DNA of 64,000 bases from Aromatoleum buckelii (GCF_012910785.2 NZ_WTVH02000009.1:496001-560000); one strand, 5' to 3'. Positions 9,241-18,079 are shown, numbered from the stretch's first letter. Translations and numbers: made by a program. Notes: generated by a model not told the origin, from the sequence alone.

Positions 9241-10050
9241 TCAGCGGCGGGTGAGGAAGCTCCGTATGGCATTGCCCACTGCATCGGGGGCCTCCGCCAG
9301 CATTGCGTGCCCGGCACGAGGAATGGATATCATACGTGCGCCGTCCGTTACCCCGGCAAGCGCTTCGTGCAGGGGTTTGACTGCGCGCCGCGGAGTCATC
9401 TGGTCGCGCTCGGCGCAGAGCAGCAGCGTCGGGCAGCGGACCGCTGCGGCAGCCGCGAGACCCCCTTCGTAGGCGTTGCAGGCGCCGAGGTCGATGGCCA
9501 GCACGCTGTCGCCCTGTCGTTCCATGAGTCGGCGATTCAGTCCAGTGAGCGAGATTCCCGGTACCGCGCTCGCCCCGAGCTGCGACGCGAAAGTGTAGGA
9601 CCAGTGGTTGATCATCGCGTGGGCTGCGGCCCGGTCACCGTTTGCGGCGGACAGCAGCGGTTCGGCAACCGGCATCGGCGCGACACTTCCGAGCAGAATC
9701 AGCTGCGTGGCGCGATCAGGGAACTGTGCCGCAGCCTGCAGCGCGACGAGCGACCCCATGCTGTGACCGGCAATGGCGGCACGCCGGACGCCGGCCGCAT
9801 CGAGCAGTGCCCCGAGCCAGTCTGCGAGCGCTTCGATCGACGCGAGCGGGGCGCCGCCCGAGCGCCCATGTCCGGGGAGATCCGGGACGAGCACCGAAAA
9901 GCCGTGGCGCGCGAGGTGGCGCGCCTGGAAGTTCCACACGCTGTGATCGTGAGCGGCGCCATGCAGCAGCACGACGACCGGCTGCGCGGGCGCGAAACTC
10001 TGCCCGCCCGTATAGATGAAGACCGGGAGCCCGGATACCGTCAGCTGCAC
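9241..10050 (-). CDS. Alpha/beta hydrolase
   Basis: This 269-residue serine hydrolase-fold protein has its full catalytic set: oxyanion segment LLHGAAHD near residue 30, nucleophile elbow GHSMGS near residue 95, an acid in CAERDQMTP, and the terminal His in RAGHAMLAEAPD. I place the start at GTG 10050, 5 bases after the stop of the upstream MetY-like gene and 9 bases after GGAGG (10060-10064). It thus follows that gene in one operon. The substrate is not evident; lactonase, esterase and C-C hydrolase activities all occur in this fold. Coupling to a homocysteine-type protein hints at a thioester or lactone substrate, but that is speculation. Confidence 0.85.
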   Translation of the reverse strand: MQLTVSGLPVFIYTGGQSFAPAQPVVVLLHGAAHDHSVWNFQARHLARHGFSVLVPDLPGHGRSGGAPLASIEALADWLGALLDAAGVRRAAIAGHSMGSLVALQAAAQFPDRATQLILLGSVAPMPVAEPLLSAANGDRAAAHAMINHWSYTFASQLGASAVPGISLTGLNRRLMERQGDSVLAIDLGACNAYEGGLAAAAAVRCPTLLLCAERDQMTPRRAVKPLHEALAGVTDGARMISIPRAGHAMLAEAPDAVGNAIRSFLTRR

Positions 10051-10055
10051 CGTCT

Positions 10056-11360
10056 CTATCCTCCGACCACCCGGCTCGCCGCATACAATCCGCGGTCGAG
10101 GTCTTCGATCAGGTCGTCGATGTGCTCGAGCCCCACCGACAGTCGCAGCGTGCCTTCGCCGATCCCGGCGGCAGCGAGCGCGGCGGCGGACAGGCGGCAA
10201 TGGGTCGTGCTCGACGGGTGGCTCACGAGCGACTTGGCATCGCCGACGTTCGCCAAGTGCGAGAACACTTTCAGGCTCTCGATGAAGGCGCGGGCGGCCT
10301 CGCGTCCGCCGGTCAGCTCGAAGGACAGGACCGCTCCCGCGCCATCCGGCAACAGCCGGCTCGCCAGCTCGTGATCGGCGTGGGTCGCGAGTCCGGGATA
10401 CGCGACTCGTGCGACGATCGATTGACGGGTAAGGTGGGCGGCGACGGTTCGCGCATTCGCGACGTGCGCACGCATCCGCAGCGGCAGCGTCTCGATGCCC
10501 TGGAGGATCTGGAATGCGTTCATCGGCGAGAGACAGGCGCCGAAGTCCGGCAGCGCCTCGCACCGAACGCGCAGCAGGAAAGCCGCGACCGGAGATTCCT
10601 CGCTGAAATCCATGCCGTGAAAGCCGTCGTACGGCTCGGTCAGCGTCGGGAAGAGGCCCGACTGCTCCCAGTCGAACCGCCCGCTATCGACGAGCAGGCC
10701 GCCGACGGCGACGCCGTGGCCGCCGAGAAACTCGGTGGCCGAATGCAGGACCAGATCTGCGCCGAGCGACAACGGGCGCTGCAGGCAGGGGGTGACCAGC
10801 GTCGCATCGACGAGCAGCGGGACGCGGCGGGCATGGGCGATCGCGGCGACGGCGGGAATGTCGAGCACCTCGAGGCCGGGATTGCCGAGCGCCTCGCCGA
10901 ACAGGAGCCGGGTTTCGGGCCTGATCGCGTCACGCCATTCGTCGGGGCGGCGTGGATCGACGAAAGTCGTCTGGATACCGAAGCGCGGCAGCGTGTGGGC
11001 CAGCAGATTGCGGGCTGCGCCGCCTAGCGAACGCGACGCGACAACGTGATTGCCGGCTCCCATCAGCGTCGTGATCGCGACATGCAGTGCCGCTTGGCCG
11101 CTCGCCAGCGCAATCGCGCCGATTCCCCCTTCCAGGGCGGAGATGCGCTCCTCGAGGACTGCGCTGGTCGGATTCGAGAGGCGCGTATCGACGTGCCCGG
11201 GGCGCTCGTGGTTGAACAGCGCCGCGGCGTGATCGGCATCCGGAAAGACGTAGCCGGCGGTGAAATAAATCGGTGTCGCGCGCGCGCCGAAGGCCGGGTC
11301 AGGGAACTGCCCTGCATGCAGGGCGAGCGTCTCGGGGGCAGGGGGTCCGTACTGGGTCAT
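10056..11360 (-). CDS. MetY-like Cys/Met-metabolism family protein lacking the PLP lysine
   Basis: This 434-residue protein aligns in style from end to end with O-acetylhomoserine sulfhydrylase, the PLP enzyme that makes homocysteine. The C-terminal half ([35 protein letters not shown]) is close to canonical. Active-site positions differ: the Schiff-base Lys of HSATK is Glu210 ([11 protein letters not shown], codon GAG at 10731-10733); the phosphate-binding Tyr of YTR is Asp58; the ring-stacking Tyr of LYGG is Gly; and VDNTFATPY reads VDATLVTPC. The Asp that pairs with the PLP nitrogen (Asp185) is kept. The frame is unbroken and lies in an operon with a DUF465 gene and a hydrolase, so a non-catalytic role seems likelier than simple decay. 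Confidence 0.85.
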   Translation of the reverse strand: MTQYGPPAPETLALHAGQFPDPAFGARATPIYFTAGYVFPDADHAAALFNHERPGHVDTRLSNPTSAVLEERISALEGGIGAIALASGQAALHVAITTLMGAGNHVVASRSLGGAARNLLAHTLPRFGIQTTFVDPRRPDEWRDAIRPETRLLFGEALGNPGLEVLDIPAVAAIAHARRVPLLVDATLVTPCLQRPLSLGADLVLHSATEFLGGHGVAVGGLLVDSGRFDWEQSGLFPTLTEPYDGFHGMDFSEESPVAAFLLRVRCEALPDFGACLSPMNAFQILQGIETLPLRMRAHVANARTVAAHLTRQSIVARVAYPGLATHADHELASRLLPDGAGAVLSFELTGGREAARAFIESLKVFSHLANVGDAKSLVSHPSSTTHCRLSAAALAAAGIGEGTLRLSVGLEHIDDLIEDLDRGLYAASRVVGG

Positions 11361-11389
11361 TGGCGGCCCGGAATCCTCGTCATCCGGCT

Positions 11390-11605
11390 TCAGGCCCGCT
11401 CGTCGGGTTCGAGCATGCGTTCGACGACGGCGATCCGGTCTTTCAGGGCGAGCTTGCGCTTCTTGAGGCGGCGCAGCAGCAATTCATCTTCCTGGGGCGA
11501 CGCATCGAGGTGGCTGATCGCCTCGTCGAGGTCACGATGCTCGGCCCTGAGTTCGGCCAGCCTCACCTGCAGGCTGGTAACGTTGTCGAATGCTTCCTCG
11601 CTCAT
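11390..11605 (-). CDS. Small DUF465 (YdcH-type) protein
   Basis: This 71-residue protein is highly charged and helical, with the DUF465 pattern LRAEHRDLDEAISHLDA then DELLLRRLKKRKLALKDRI, probably two helices in a coiled hairpin. No biochemical function is established for the family. The start ATG at 11605 is the natural one; longer upstream reading lacks family similarity. It is the first gene of a likely operon with the MetY-like gene (29 bases downstream) and the hydrolase. Confidence 0.85.
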   Translation of the reverse strand: MSEEAFDNVTSLQVRLAELRAEHRDLDEAISHLDASPQEDELLLRRLKKRKLALKDRIAVVERMLEPDERA

Positions 11606-11885
11606 CGTATACCTGTTCAATTTAAGGGGATTGCATGCGGTCCGGGCGGCGGGGCCGGTAACGCCGGATGGTATGCCGCAGAACGGGCAATGACAACTCC
11701 GGCCGGGCTTTCGGAAGCGCGGAACTGCGCCAGCGGCGACGGGGGATGCGGGATCGGGGGCCGTGTCGGGCACGAAAATGGCGAGCGATGCCGCCGGTTG
11801 CCTCGCTCCGCCATTCGTGTCAGGCTCGCGTCCGAATTGCGTCCGCCCCGTTCGCCGCTTTCCGCCATTGCCGAGTCGTTCCACA

Positions 11886-13094
11886 ATGATTCCCCGACGC
11901 TTCCCCGCCTGGTCCCTGCTGTGTGCCGCGCTGCTTCCGTTTCACGCCGACGCGCAGGAGTCCTTTCCTCGCTGCCTCGAAGAGTTGCGCGGTATGGCCG
12001 CCACGCACGACATCGCACCGCCAACTTTCGAGCAACATGTGGCCAGGCTCGAACCGGACATGGCGGTGATCGGCTTGCTCGACTACCAGCCCGAATTCCA
12101 CACGCCGATCTGGGACTATCTGGCAGGACTGGTGGACGACGAACGCGTCGCCGACGGCCGTGCGATGGCGGTCCAATGGGCCGGGACGCTGCAGGACATC
12201 GAAGCGCGATATGGCGTCGATCCCGCTACCGTCGTTGCGGTGTGGGGCGTCGAGAGCAACTTCGGGCGCAATTTCGGCAAACGCCCGCTGCTCGTTTCGC
12301 TCGCAACCCTGTCCTGCTTCGGTCGGCGCCAGGACTACTTTCGCGGTGAGTTCTTCACGGCGCTGAAAATCCTCGAGGATGGCCACGTCGCCCCGGAGCG
12401 CCTTGCCGGTTCGTGGGCCGGGGCGTTCGGCCACACGCAGTTCATGCCTTCGACTTTCCGGCGCGTCGCAGTCGATTTCGACGGCGACGGCCGGCGCGAC
12501 CTGATCGACAGCATTCCTGACGCGCTCGCCTCGACGGCGAACTTCCTGCGCGAGGCGGGCTGGCAGACGGGCCGGCCATGGGGTTTCGAAGTCGCTCTCC
12601 CGCCCGACTTCGACGCCGCCGGCCTGGCCGGGCGCCGCAACAAGCGGCCACTGTCCGAATGGGTCGCACTGGGCGTGCGTCGCGCGGACGGAAGCGCGAT
12701 CGAGCCGGGCGCCGAAGCCGCGGGCCTGCTGCTCCCTGCCGGCGAGCAGGGCCCGGCGTTCCTCGTCCTGCGCAATTTCGATGCGCTGTACTCCTATAAC
12801 GCGGCCGAAAGCTACGCGCTCGCGATCGCCCATTTGTCCGATCGCCTTCGCGGCGGAGAGCCGTTCCGCACCTCGTGGCCGACCGACGACCCGGGGTTGT
12901 CCCGCGCCGAGCGGCGCGAAGTGCAGACATTGTTGTCGCAGCTCGGCTACGACGCAGGAGAGGCCGACGGCGCGCTCGGTGCCCGTTCACGCGCAGCGGT
13001 GCAGCAGTTCCAGCGCGGGCAGGGGCTCGACCCTGACGGCCGCGCCGGTCGGCGGGTGCTCGAACTGCTGAGAAAGGCGTACGCTGAGCGCTGA
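11886..13094 (+). CDS. Lytic murein transglycosylase, MltB type, with peptidoglycan-binding domain
   Basis: This 402-residue periplasmic enzyme cleaves glycan strands of peptidoglycan to give 1,6-anhydro-muropeptides. A signal peptide covers about residues 1-23 (cleavage near ADA-QES). The SLT-type-2 domain spans about residues 25-325 with catalytic Glu123 in GVESNFGRNFG and the segment WAGAFGHTQFMPST. A C-terminal peptidoglycan-binding domain (LLSQLGYDAGEADGALGARS) covers about residues 340-400. I chose ATG 11886 because it gives a proper signal peptide. No lipobox Cys follows the signal peptide, so unlike E. coli MltB it is probably soluble. Confidence 0.9.
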   Translation: MIPRRFPAWSLLCAALLPFHADAQESFPRCLEELRGMAATHDIAPPTFEQHVARLEPDMAVIGLLDYQPEFHTPIWDYLAGLVDDERVADGRAMAVQWAGTLQDIEARYGVDPATVVAVWGVESNFGRNFGKRPLLVSLATLSCFGRRQDYFRGEFFTALKILEDGHVAPERLAGSWAGAFGHTQFMPSTFRRVAVDFDGDGRRDLIDSIPDALASTANFLREAGWQTGRPWGFEVALPPDFDAAGLAGRRNKRPLSEWVALGVRRADGSAIEPGAEAAGLLLPAGEQGPAFLVLRNFDALYSYNAAESYALAIAHLSDRLRGGEPFRTSWPTDDPGLSRAERREVQTLLSQLGYDAGEADGALGARSRAAVQQFQRGQGLDPDGRAGRRVLELLRKAYAER

Positions 13095-13146
13095 CGACCG
13101 GCTATCGCATTCCTGCGAGCCTTTGCCGAAGAACTGGATGCCCATC

Positions 13147-13707
13147 GTGAACAAAGCCTTTGTGACAGAAAACGACGGCGCCGACGATGACGACGACGTA
13201 CCCGTCGCGGTGCGCCTGCCGGTCGGTGCGAAAAACTACATGACGCGCCGTGGCTACGAGAGCCTGCGCCGCGAACTCGATCACCTCGTCCGCGTCGAGC
13301 GGCCGAAGATGGTCGAAACCGTCGCCTGGGCGGCGTCGAACGGCGACCGCTCCGAGAATGGCGATTACATCTACGGCAAGAAACGGCTGCGCGAGATCGA
13401 CCGGCGCATCCGTTTCCTGATCAAGCGCATCGAAAGTGCCGAAGTCGTCGATCCCGCCGACCAGCGGGAAATCGACCAGGTGTTTTTCGGCGCGACGGTC
13501 AGCATCGTCGACATCGATAGTGACGACGACAGCGAGCAGACCTGGCAGATCGTCGGCGTCGACGAGGCCGACGCCAGCGCCGGCCGGATCAGCTGGATCT
13601 CCCCGCTCGCACGGGCACTGCTCAAGGCGCGCGAAGGCGACGTCGTGCGCTTCATGAGTCCGGCCGGGCCGCGCGAGATCGAAGTGGTCGAGATCCGCTA
13701 CGTCTGA
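13147..13707 (+). CDS. greB: Transcription elongation factor GreB
   Basis: This factor enters the RNA polymerase secondary channel and promotes cleavage of backtracked RNA. The N-terminal coiled coil carries the acidic tip in AASNGDRSENGDYIYGKKR, the GreA/B motif, and the C-terminal FKBP-like domain has VFFGATV and ISPLARALLKAREGD. KNYMTRRGYESLRREL marks the GreB branch. I chose GTG 13147 because the product then starts (V/M)NKAFVTEND, the conserved GreB N-terminus. ATG 13138, three codons upstream, is the main alternative. It carries an acidic stretch (DDDDD) before the core, seen in other beta-proteobacterial GreB proteins. Confidence 0.92.
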   Translation: MNKAFVTENDGADDDDDVPVAVRLPVGAKNYMTRRGYESLRRELDHLVRVERPKMVETVAWAASNGDRSENGDYIYGKKRLREIDRRIRFLIKRIESAEVVDPADQREIDQVFFGATVSIVDIDSDDDSEQTWQIVGVDEADASAGRISWISPLARALLKAREGDVVRFMSPAGPREIEVVEIRYV

Positions 13708-13720
13708 TCTCGTGCGGGGG

Positions 13721-13749
13721 CTTGAAATCCGGGGTCTCCGCTCCCATCT
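13721..13749 (+). promoter_or_regulatory. Sigma-32 (RpoH) heat-shock promoter of htpG
   Basis: CTTGAAA at 13721-13727 and TCCCATCT at 13742-13749, separated by 14 bases, match the RpoH consensus CTTGAAA / CCCCATNT with permitted spacing. Predicted transcription starts near 13756, 27 bases before the htpG ATG. Control of htpG by RpoH is established in other proteobacteria. Confidence 0.8.
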
Positions 13750-13772
13750 GCTGCGCGTTAATCAGCAGATGG
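13744..13772. promoter_or_regulatory. Palindrome with 10-9-10 geometry over the htpG -10 region
   Basis: A perfect inverted repeat (CCATCTGCTG, 9-base spacer, CAGCAGATGG) covers the -10 element and predicted start site of htpG and ends at the ribosome-binding GGAG. The 9-base spacer equals that of CIRCE (TTAGCACTC-N9-GAGTGCTAA), the HrcA operator, but the arm sequence is different. It is a plausible repressor operator. Because the left arm would not be transcribed from the sigma-32 promoter, an RNA hairpin role is less likely. Confidence 0.55.
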
Positions 13773-13782
13773 AGTTCACGCA

Positions 13783-15729
13783 ATGACCACCGAGCACGCC
13801 GCAGGCGCTCAGACCCTCAATTTCCAGGCCGAGGTGAAGCAGCTGCTTCACCTGATGATCCACTCGCTGTACTCGAACCGCGAGATATTCCTGCGCGAAC
13901 TGATTTCGAACGCGTCGGACGCGTGCGACAAGCTGCGTTTCGAAGCGCTCGACAAGCCGGAGCTGTTCGAAGGCGACAGCGAGCTGGCGATCCGCATCGG
14001 CTTCGACAGCGATGCGAAGACGGTCACCGTGTCGGACAACGGCATCGGCATGAGCCGCGATGAAGTGATCGCGCACCTCGGCACGATCGCCAAATCCGGC
14101 ACCAAGGAATTCTTCTCGCAGCTCACCGGCGACCAGAAGAAGGACGCGCACCTGATCGGCCAGTTCGGCGTCGGCTTCTACTCGGCGTTCATCGTCGCCG
14201 ACAAAGTGACGGTGGTCACCCGCCGCGCGGGCTTGCCGGCGACCGAAGGCGTGAAGTGGGAATGCGCGATGACTGGCGACGCGGCGGGCGAATACACCGT
14301 CGAAGCGATCGACAAAGCGGCTCGCGGCACCGAGATCACGCTGCACCTGCGCGAAGGCCAGGAAGACCTGCTGTCGGGATGGAAGCTGCGCGGTCTGATC
14401 CGCAAGTATTCGGACCACATCGTCCAGCCGATCCTGATGAAGAAGGAAGAGTGGGACAAGGACAAGAACGAGCAGGTCACGACCGACGAAGACGAGACGG
14501 TCAACCAGGCGAACGCGCTGTGGACCCGCTCGCGGAACGACATCACCGAAGAGGAGTACAAGGGCTTCTACAAGCACGTCGGGCACGACTTCGACGAGCC
14601 GCTGGCCTGGACGCACGCGCGCGTCGAAGGCCGCCACGAATACACGCAGCTGCTCTACATCCCGTCGCACGCGCCGTTCGACATGTGGGACCGCAACGCG
14701 CGCCACGGCATCAAGCTCTACGTCAAGCGCGTGTTCATCATGGACGACGCCGAGAAGCTGATGCCCGCCTATCTGCGCTTCGTGCGCGGCGTCGTCGATT
14801 CGAGTGATCTGCCGCTCAACGTGTCGCGCGAAATCCTGCAGGAAAGCAAGGACATCGACACCATCCGCTCGGGCTGCACGAAGAAAGTGCTGGGCCTGCT
14901 CGAGAGCCTCGCGACGAGCGACGACGCTGCCGACAGGGAGAAGTACGCGACTTTCTGGAAGGAATTCGGCCGTGTGCTGAAGGAAGGCGTCGGCGAGGAT
15001 TTCGCGAACAAGGACAAGATCGCCGGGCTGCTGCGCTTCGCCTCCACGCATGCCGACACACCGGATGAAGTCGTGTCGCTCGCCGATTACATCGGCCGCA
15101 TGAAGGAAGGCCAGGACAAGATCTATTACGTCACCGCCGAATCGTTCAACGCGGCGAAGAACAGCCCGCATCTCGAAATCTTCCGCAAGAAGGGCATCGA
15201 GGTGTTGCTCTTGACCGACCGGATCGACGAGTGGGTCATCGGCAACCTGCCGGAATTCGACGGCAAGCCGCTGGTGTCTGTTGCGAAAGGGGGGCTCGAC
15301 CTCGGCAAGCTCGAAGACGAGGCGGAGAAGAAGGAAACCGAGAAGGCCGCCGACGAGTACAAGGAACTGCTCGAGAAGATGAAAACGAGCCTCGGCGAAC
15401 GCGTCAAGGAAGTCCGCGTCACGCACCGCCTGACCGATTCGCCAGCCTGTCTCGTCGCCGACGAGCACGACGTCGGGATGAACCTGGCGCGGATCCTGAA
15501 AGCCGCCGGCCAGCAGGCACCGGCGTCGAAACCGATCCTCGAGATCAACCCGCAGCACCCGGCCGTGATGCGTCTGAAATACGAGGAACGCCAGTTCGAC
15601 GACTGGGCGGCGGTGCTGTTCGACCAGGCATTGCTTGCCGAGGGCGGCACGCTCGACGACCCGGCGACGTTCGTGAAACGGATCAATCAGTTGATGATGG
15701 CGATGGGCGGTTCAGCCGGCGCCGACTGA
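13783..15729 (+). CDS. htpG: Chaperone HtpG (Hsp90)
   Basis: This 648-residue ATP-dependent cytosolic chaperone has the GHKL ATPase signatures [20 protein letters not shown] (residues 27-46), [12 protein letters not shown] (about 86-97) and [11 protein letters not shown] (about 127-137). The middle domain ([13 protein letters not shown]) and dimerisation domain follow, and the length is normal for bacterial HtpG. It lacks the eukaryotic charged linker and MEEVD tail, as expected. It has its own heat-shock promoter, a palindrome over that promoter, and a strong terminator downstream, so it is monocistronic. Confidence 0.97.
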   Translation: MTTEHAAGAQTLNFQAEVKQLLHLMIHSLYSNREIFLRELISNASDACDKLRFEALDKPELFEGDSELAIRIGFDSDAKTVTVSDNGIGMSRDEVIAHLGTIAKSGTKEFFSQLTGDQKKDAHLIGQFGVGFYSAFIVADKVTVVTRRAGLPATEGVKWECAMTGDAAGEYTVEAIDKAARGTEITLHLREGQEDLLSGWKLRGLIRKYSDHIVQPILMKKEEWDKDKNEQVTTDEDETVNQANALWTRSRNDITEEEYKGFYKHVGHDFDEPLAWTHARVEGRHEYTQLLYIPSHAPFDMWDRNARHGIKLYVKRVFIMDDAEKLMPAYLRFVRGVVDSSDLPLNVSREILQESKDIDTIRSGCTKKVLGLLESLATSDDAADREKYATFWKEFGRVLKEGVGEDFANKDKIAGLLRFASTHADTPDEVVSLADYIGRMKEGQDKIYYVTAESFNAAKNSPHLEIFRKKGIEVLLLTDRIDEWVIGNLPEFDGKPLVSVAKGGLDLGKLEDEAEKKETEKAADEYKELLEKMKTSLGERVKEVRVTHRLTDSPACLVADEHDVGMNLARILKAAGQQAPASKPILEINPQHPAVMRLKYEERQFDDWAAVLFDQALLAEGGTLDDPATFVKRINQLMMAMGGSAGAD

Positions 15730-15764
15730 GCGCCGCAGCGGGCGGCGCGCCCGCGTGATGCGAC

Positions 15765-15800
15765 AACGCCACGTACCGGTGCGGTAGGTGGCGTTTTTTT
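15765..15800 (+). terminator. Rho-independent terminator of htpG
   Basis: The hairpin arms AACGCCAC (15765-15772) and GTGGCGTT (15788-15795) extend inward with one mismatch, and a run of T follows. It lies 36 bases after the htpG stop and separates it from the convergent ClC gene. Confidence 0.9.
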
Positions 15801-17208
15801 ATTTCACGGAACTGCGACTGCCGGCGGACAGCATTGCGCTTTCGCGCTGCACCTGGGCAGTGGCCTGGCGCAGAGCCGGATACGAGAGCGCGTGGTAGAG
15901 CGGGATCGGTGCAACCGACTTCGAGAAGGCGTGAGACACGACTGCCGTCGCCATCAGCGGCAGCAGCATCTCGTGGTTCGCAGTCATCTCCATGACGATG
16001 ACGAAGGACGTGATCGGCGTCTGCGTCATGCCGGCGAGGAACGCGACCATGCCGAGAACCAGGATCACGGCGCTGTGTTCCTCGGGCAAAAGGATCGCGA
16101 GGTCGGCGCCCAGGCCGGCGCCGACGGCGAGTGCCGGAGCGAAGATGCCGGCCGGAATGCGGCTGAGGAACGCGAGCCAGATCGCGGCCATCTTCGCGAT
16201 CAGGAAGTAGAACGGCAGCGTCGCGGAGCCTTCGAGCGCGGCCTTCGATTCGGCATAGCCGGTGCCATACGTAACGCCGCCGCTCATCAGGCCGATGATC
16301 GCGGTGCCGAGGCCGCAGGCGGCGGCGAAGGCGATCGGCCGGCTGCGCGAGAATTCCCCGATCGTGCCGGGCAGTCCGCGCGAGGACGCGATCAGCAGGC
16401 GGCTGAAGAGTCCGCCCAGCACGCCGCCCGCGGCACCGCACATCAATACCGGCCAGATCCCGGCGGGCCACGTCAGGGCTGCGGGCGTGCGCCCGAAGTA
16501 CGTGTAGTTGCCGAGCACGCCGAGCGACATCAGCCCGGCGAAGATCACGGCGATGAGCGTTGTGCTGTTCGCGTGAAAGGGCCGGTGGCGGCACATTTCC
16601 TCGATCGCGAACATGATGCCGCCGAGCGGGGTGTTGAACGCGGCGGCGATGCCGGCGCCGCTGCCGGCGACGATCAGGTCGCGGCTTGACGCGATGCGCG
16701 CCTTCTTGCGTCCGGCGAGCATGTGCATGACCGAGGCGCCGATCTGCACGGAAGGCCCTTCCCGGCCGATCGAACCCCCCGACAGGAGTCCGCCCAGCGT
16801 CAGCACGACTTTCGCGATCGCGATCCGAAACGACAGCAGTTTGTGGCGAATGCGCCGATCGTCGGTCATCGACGCGGCGATCGCTTGCGGGATACCGCTT
16901 CCTTGCGTGCCGGGGAAAAATCGCCGGGCGATCCAGGCCATCGCCGCGAAGCCGGCGGGAGCGATCAGCAGGGACAGCCACGGCGACACGTTCATGAGGT
17001 GTTGATGGGCGTCGATGGCGAGATCCGCGCCGATCGCGAAGAGGATCGCAATGAGACCGGCCAGCAGCGCTGCGCCGACGAGCAGGATGCGCTTGCCCCA
17101 ACGGCCGACCGACAGCCACGGCAACGCATAGCGTCGGCCGCCCCGGGCAAACTGCCGCATGGCGCGGCCGGAAGGGGTTTCGTTACCGCCTGGCGAATCG
17201 AAGGACAC
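15799..17208 (-). CDS. ClC-family chloride channel or H+/Cl- antiporter
   Basis: This 469-residue inner-membrane anion transporter has the ClC selectivity segments: GSGIPQ (residues 103-108), GREGP (149-152 region, gating Glu150), and GIFAPALAVGAG. The internal proton-glutamate region IEEM is present, which favours an exchanger. The position of the central ion-coordinating Tyr of E. coli ClC (context DNYQL) reads ANHEM, so His replaces Tyr. There are no C-terminal CBS domains. E. coli members act in acid resistance; the role here is unknown. It is divergent from a marR-type gene 265 bases away. Confidence 0.9.
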   Translation of the reverse strand: MSFDSPGGNETPSGRAMRQFARGGRRYALPWLSVGRWGKRILLVGAALLAGLIAILFAIGADLAIDAHQHLMNVSPWLSLLIAPAGFAAMAWIARRFFPGTQGSGIPQAIAASMTDDRRIRHKLLSFRIAIAKVVLTLGGLLSGGSIGREGPSVQIGASVMHMLAGRKKARIASSRDLIVAGSGAGIAAAFNTPLGGIMFAIEEMCRHRPFHANSTTLIAVIFAGLMSLGVLGNYTYFGRTPAALTWPAGIWPVLMCGAAGGVLGGLFSRLLIASSRGLPGTIGEFSRSRPIAFAAACGLGTAIIGLMSGGVTYGTGYAESKAALEGSATLPFYFLIAKMAAIWLAFLSRIPAGIFAPALAVGAGLGADLAILLPEEHSAVILVLGMVAFLAGMTQTPITSFVIVMEMTANHEMLLPLMATAVVSHAFSKSVAPIPLYHALSYPALRQATAQVQRESAMLSAGSRSSVK

Positions 17209-17430
17209 GATGAGAGGAGTCAGTCAGTGTGCTGGACAGTCGCCCCACGCTCGGCGGCCGGCGATGAAAGTGAAAAAAACGTGCTCTGCACGGGGAAAGG
17301 GGCTGTTTAGATTCCTGCTTACCATGTTCTCGTACATATCGGGAAAGGTGTCGTCTTTTACCCAAAATAGGGTACGGAGGGAATCCCCTTTCCGCTACGA
17401 TACCCGCGGCGTGTGCAGCTATTAAATGTT

Positions 17431-17459
17431 TTGACAAATATTTCCCGAATAAATATAGT
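17431..17459 (+). promoter_or_regulatory. Sigma-70 promoter and embedded inverted repeat before the marR-type gene
   Basis: TTGACA (17431-17436), a 17-base spacer and TATAGT (17454-17459) form a near-consensus promoter. Inside the spacer and -10 lies the inverted repeat ATATTT-N7-AAATAT (17438-17456), a good place for an autoregulatory MarR operator. Predicted transcription starts around 17466, only about 8 bases before the ATG. The GGAG at 17461-17464 would then be left out, so the mRNA may be almost leaderless. Confidence 0.65.
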
Positions 17460-17473
17460 TGGAGCCCTGATTC

Positions 17474-17989
17474 ATGTCGCAAGAGCAGTCTTCGGCCTTG
17501 ACAAAATCCCCGGAACGCAAGTCATCGGTTTCGCCCTTGTCGGTTTTGCAGCGTTTTCGCGTACTCATCCGCACTGCGCAGCGTCATTCGCAGTGGATCG
17601 AGCGCAAAAGCGGTGTCACCGGTGCGCAGTTGTGGGCGTTGCAGGAACTCAATGAAGCGGAGGGGCTGCGAGTCGGGGAACTGGCGGGGAGAATGGCGCT
17701 ACACCAGTCGACCGCGTCGAACATGGTGGACAAGCTCGAGTCGGCAAAGCTGATCCGGAAGGAACGCACGAGCGTCGATCAGCGCGTCGTTCGACTGTAC
17801 CTGACCGAGGCAGGGCGCGATCTGCTCAAGCGTTCTCCGTCGCCCGCCCGCGGAGTGCTGCCCGAGGCGCTGCGCCTGCTCGACGAAGATGCGCTGATGC
17901 GCCTGCAACGTGAACTCGACAGTCTGCTGCGGCAGATCAAGGATCTGGACGAAGGCTTCGGCATGCAGCCTTTGCCCTTTACCGAGTAG
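17474..17989 (+). CDS. MarR-family transcriptional regulator
   Basis: This 171-residue predicted dimeric winged-helix DNA-binding protein has its core at residues 30-150. The recognition helix segment is LAGRMALHQSTASNMVDKLE, followed by the wing (IRKERTSVDQRVVRLYLTEAG). MarR proteins usually repress their own gene and a neighbour and are released by small aromatic or oxidative ligands. The nearest candidate targets are itself and the divergent ClC gene. No ligand can be read from the sequence. A palindrome in its promoter is a candidate operator, and a terminator follows the gene. Confidence 0.9.
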   Translation: MSQEQSSALTKSPERKSSVSPLSVLQRFRVLIRTAQRHSQWIERKSGVTGAQLWALQELNEAEGLRVGELAGRMALHQSTASNMVDKLESAKLIRKERTSVDQRVVRLYLTEAGRDLLKRSPSPARGVLPEALRLLDEDALMRLQRELDSLLRQIKDLDEGFGMQPLPFTE

Positions 17990-18048
17990 CAAACCGCGCC
18001 GGCGGTCTATCCCGGCAGTGTCTTGCGAACGTGCGGACAGCAGTTTGA

Positions 18049-18075
18049 AAGCGGCCTTCGGGCCGCTTCTTTTTT
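18049..18075 (+). terminator. Rho-independent terminator of the marR-type gene
   Basis: A perfect 8-bp stem (AAGCGGCC / GGCCGCTT) with a stable TTCG tetraloop is followed by a T-rich run. It ends 4 bases before the stop codon of the convergent VWA gene. Confidence 0.9.
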
Positions 18076-18079
18076 GCCA

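Noticed and set aside
13123-13146. Upstream TTG start for greB
   Set aside because: The conserved GreB N-terminus begins at the GTG of 13147; the added residues are not conserved.
13744-13783. RNA thermometer over the htpG ribosome-binding site
   Set aside because: The hairpin touches the GGAG, but its left arm lies within the sigma-32 -10 element and would not be transcribed from that promoter.
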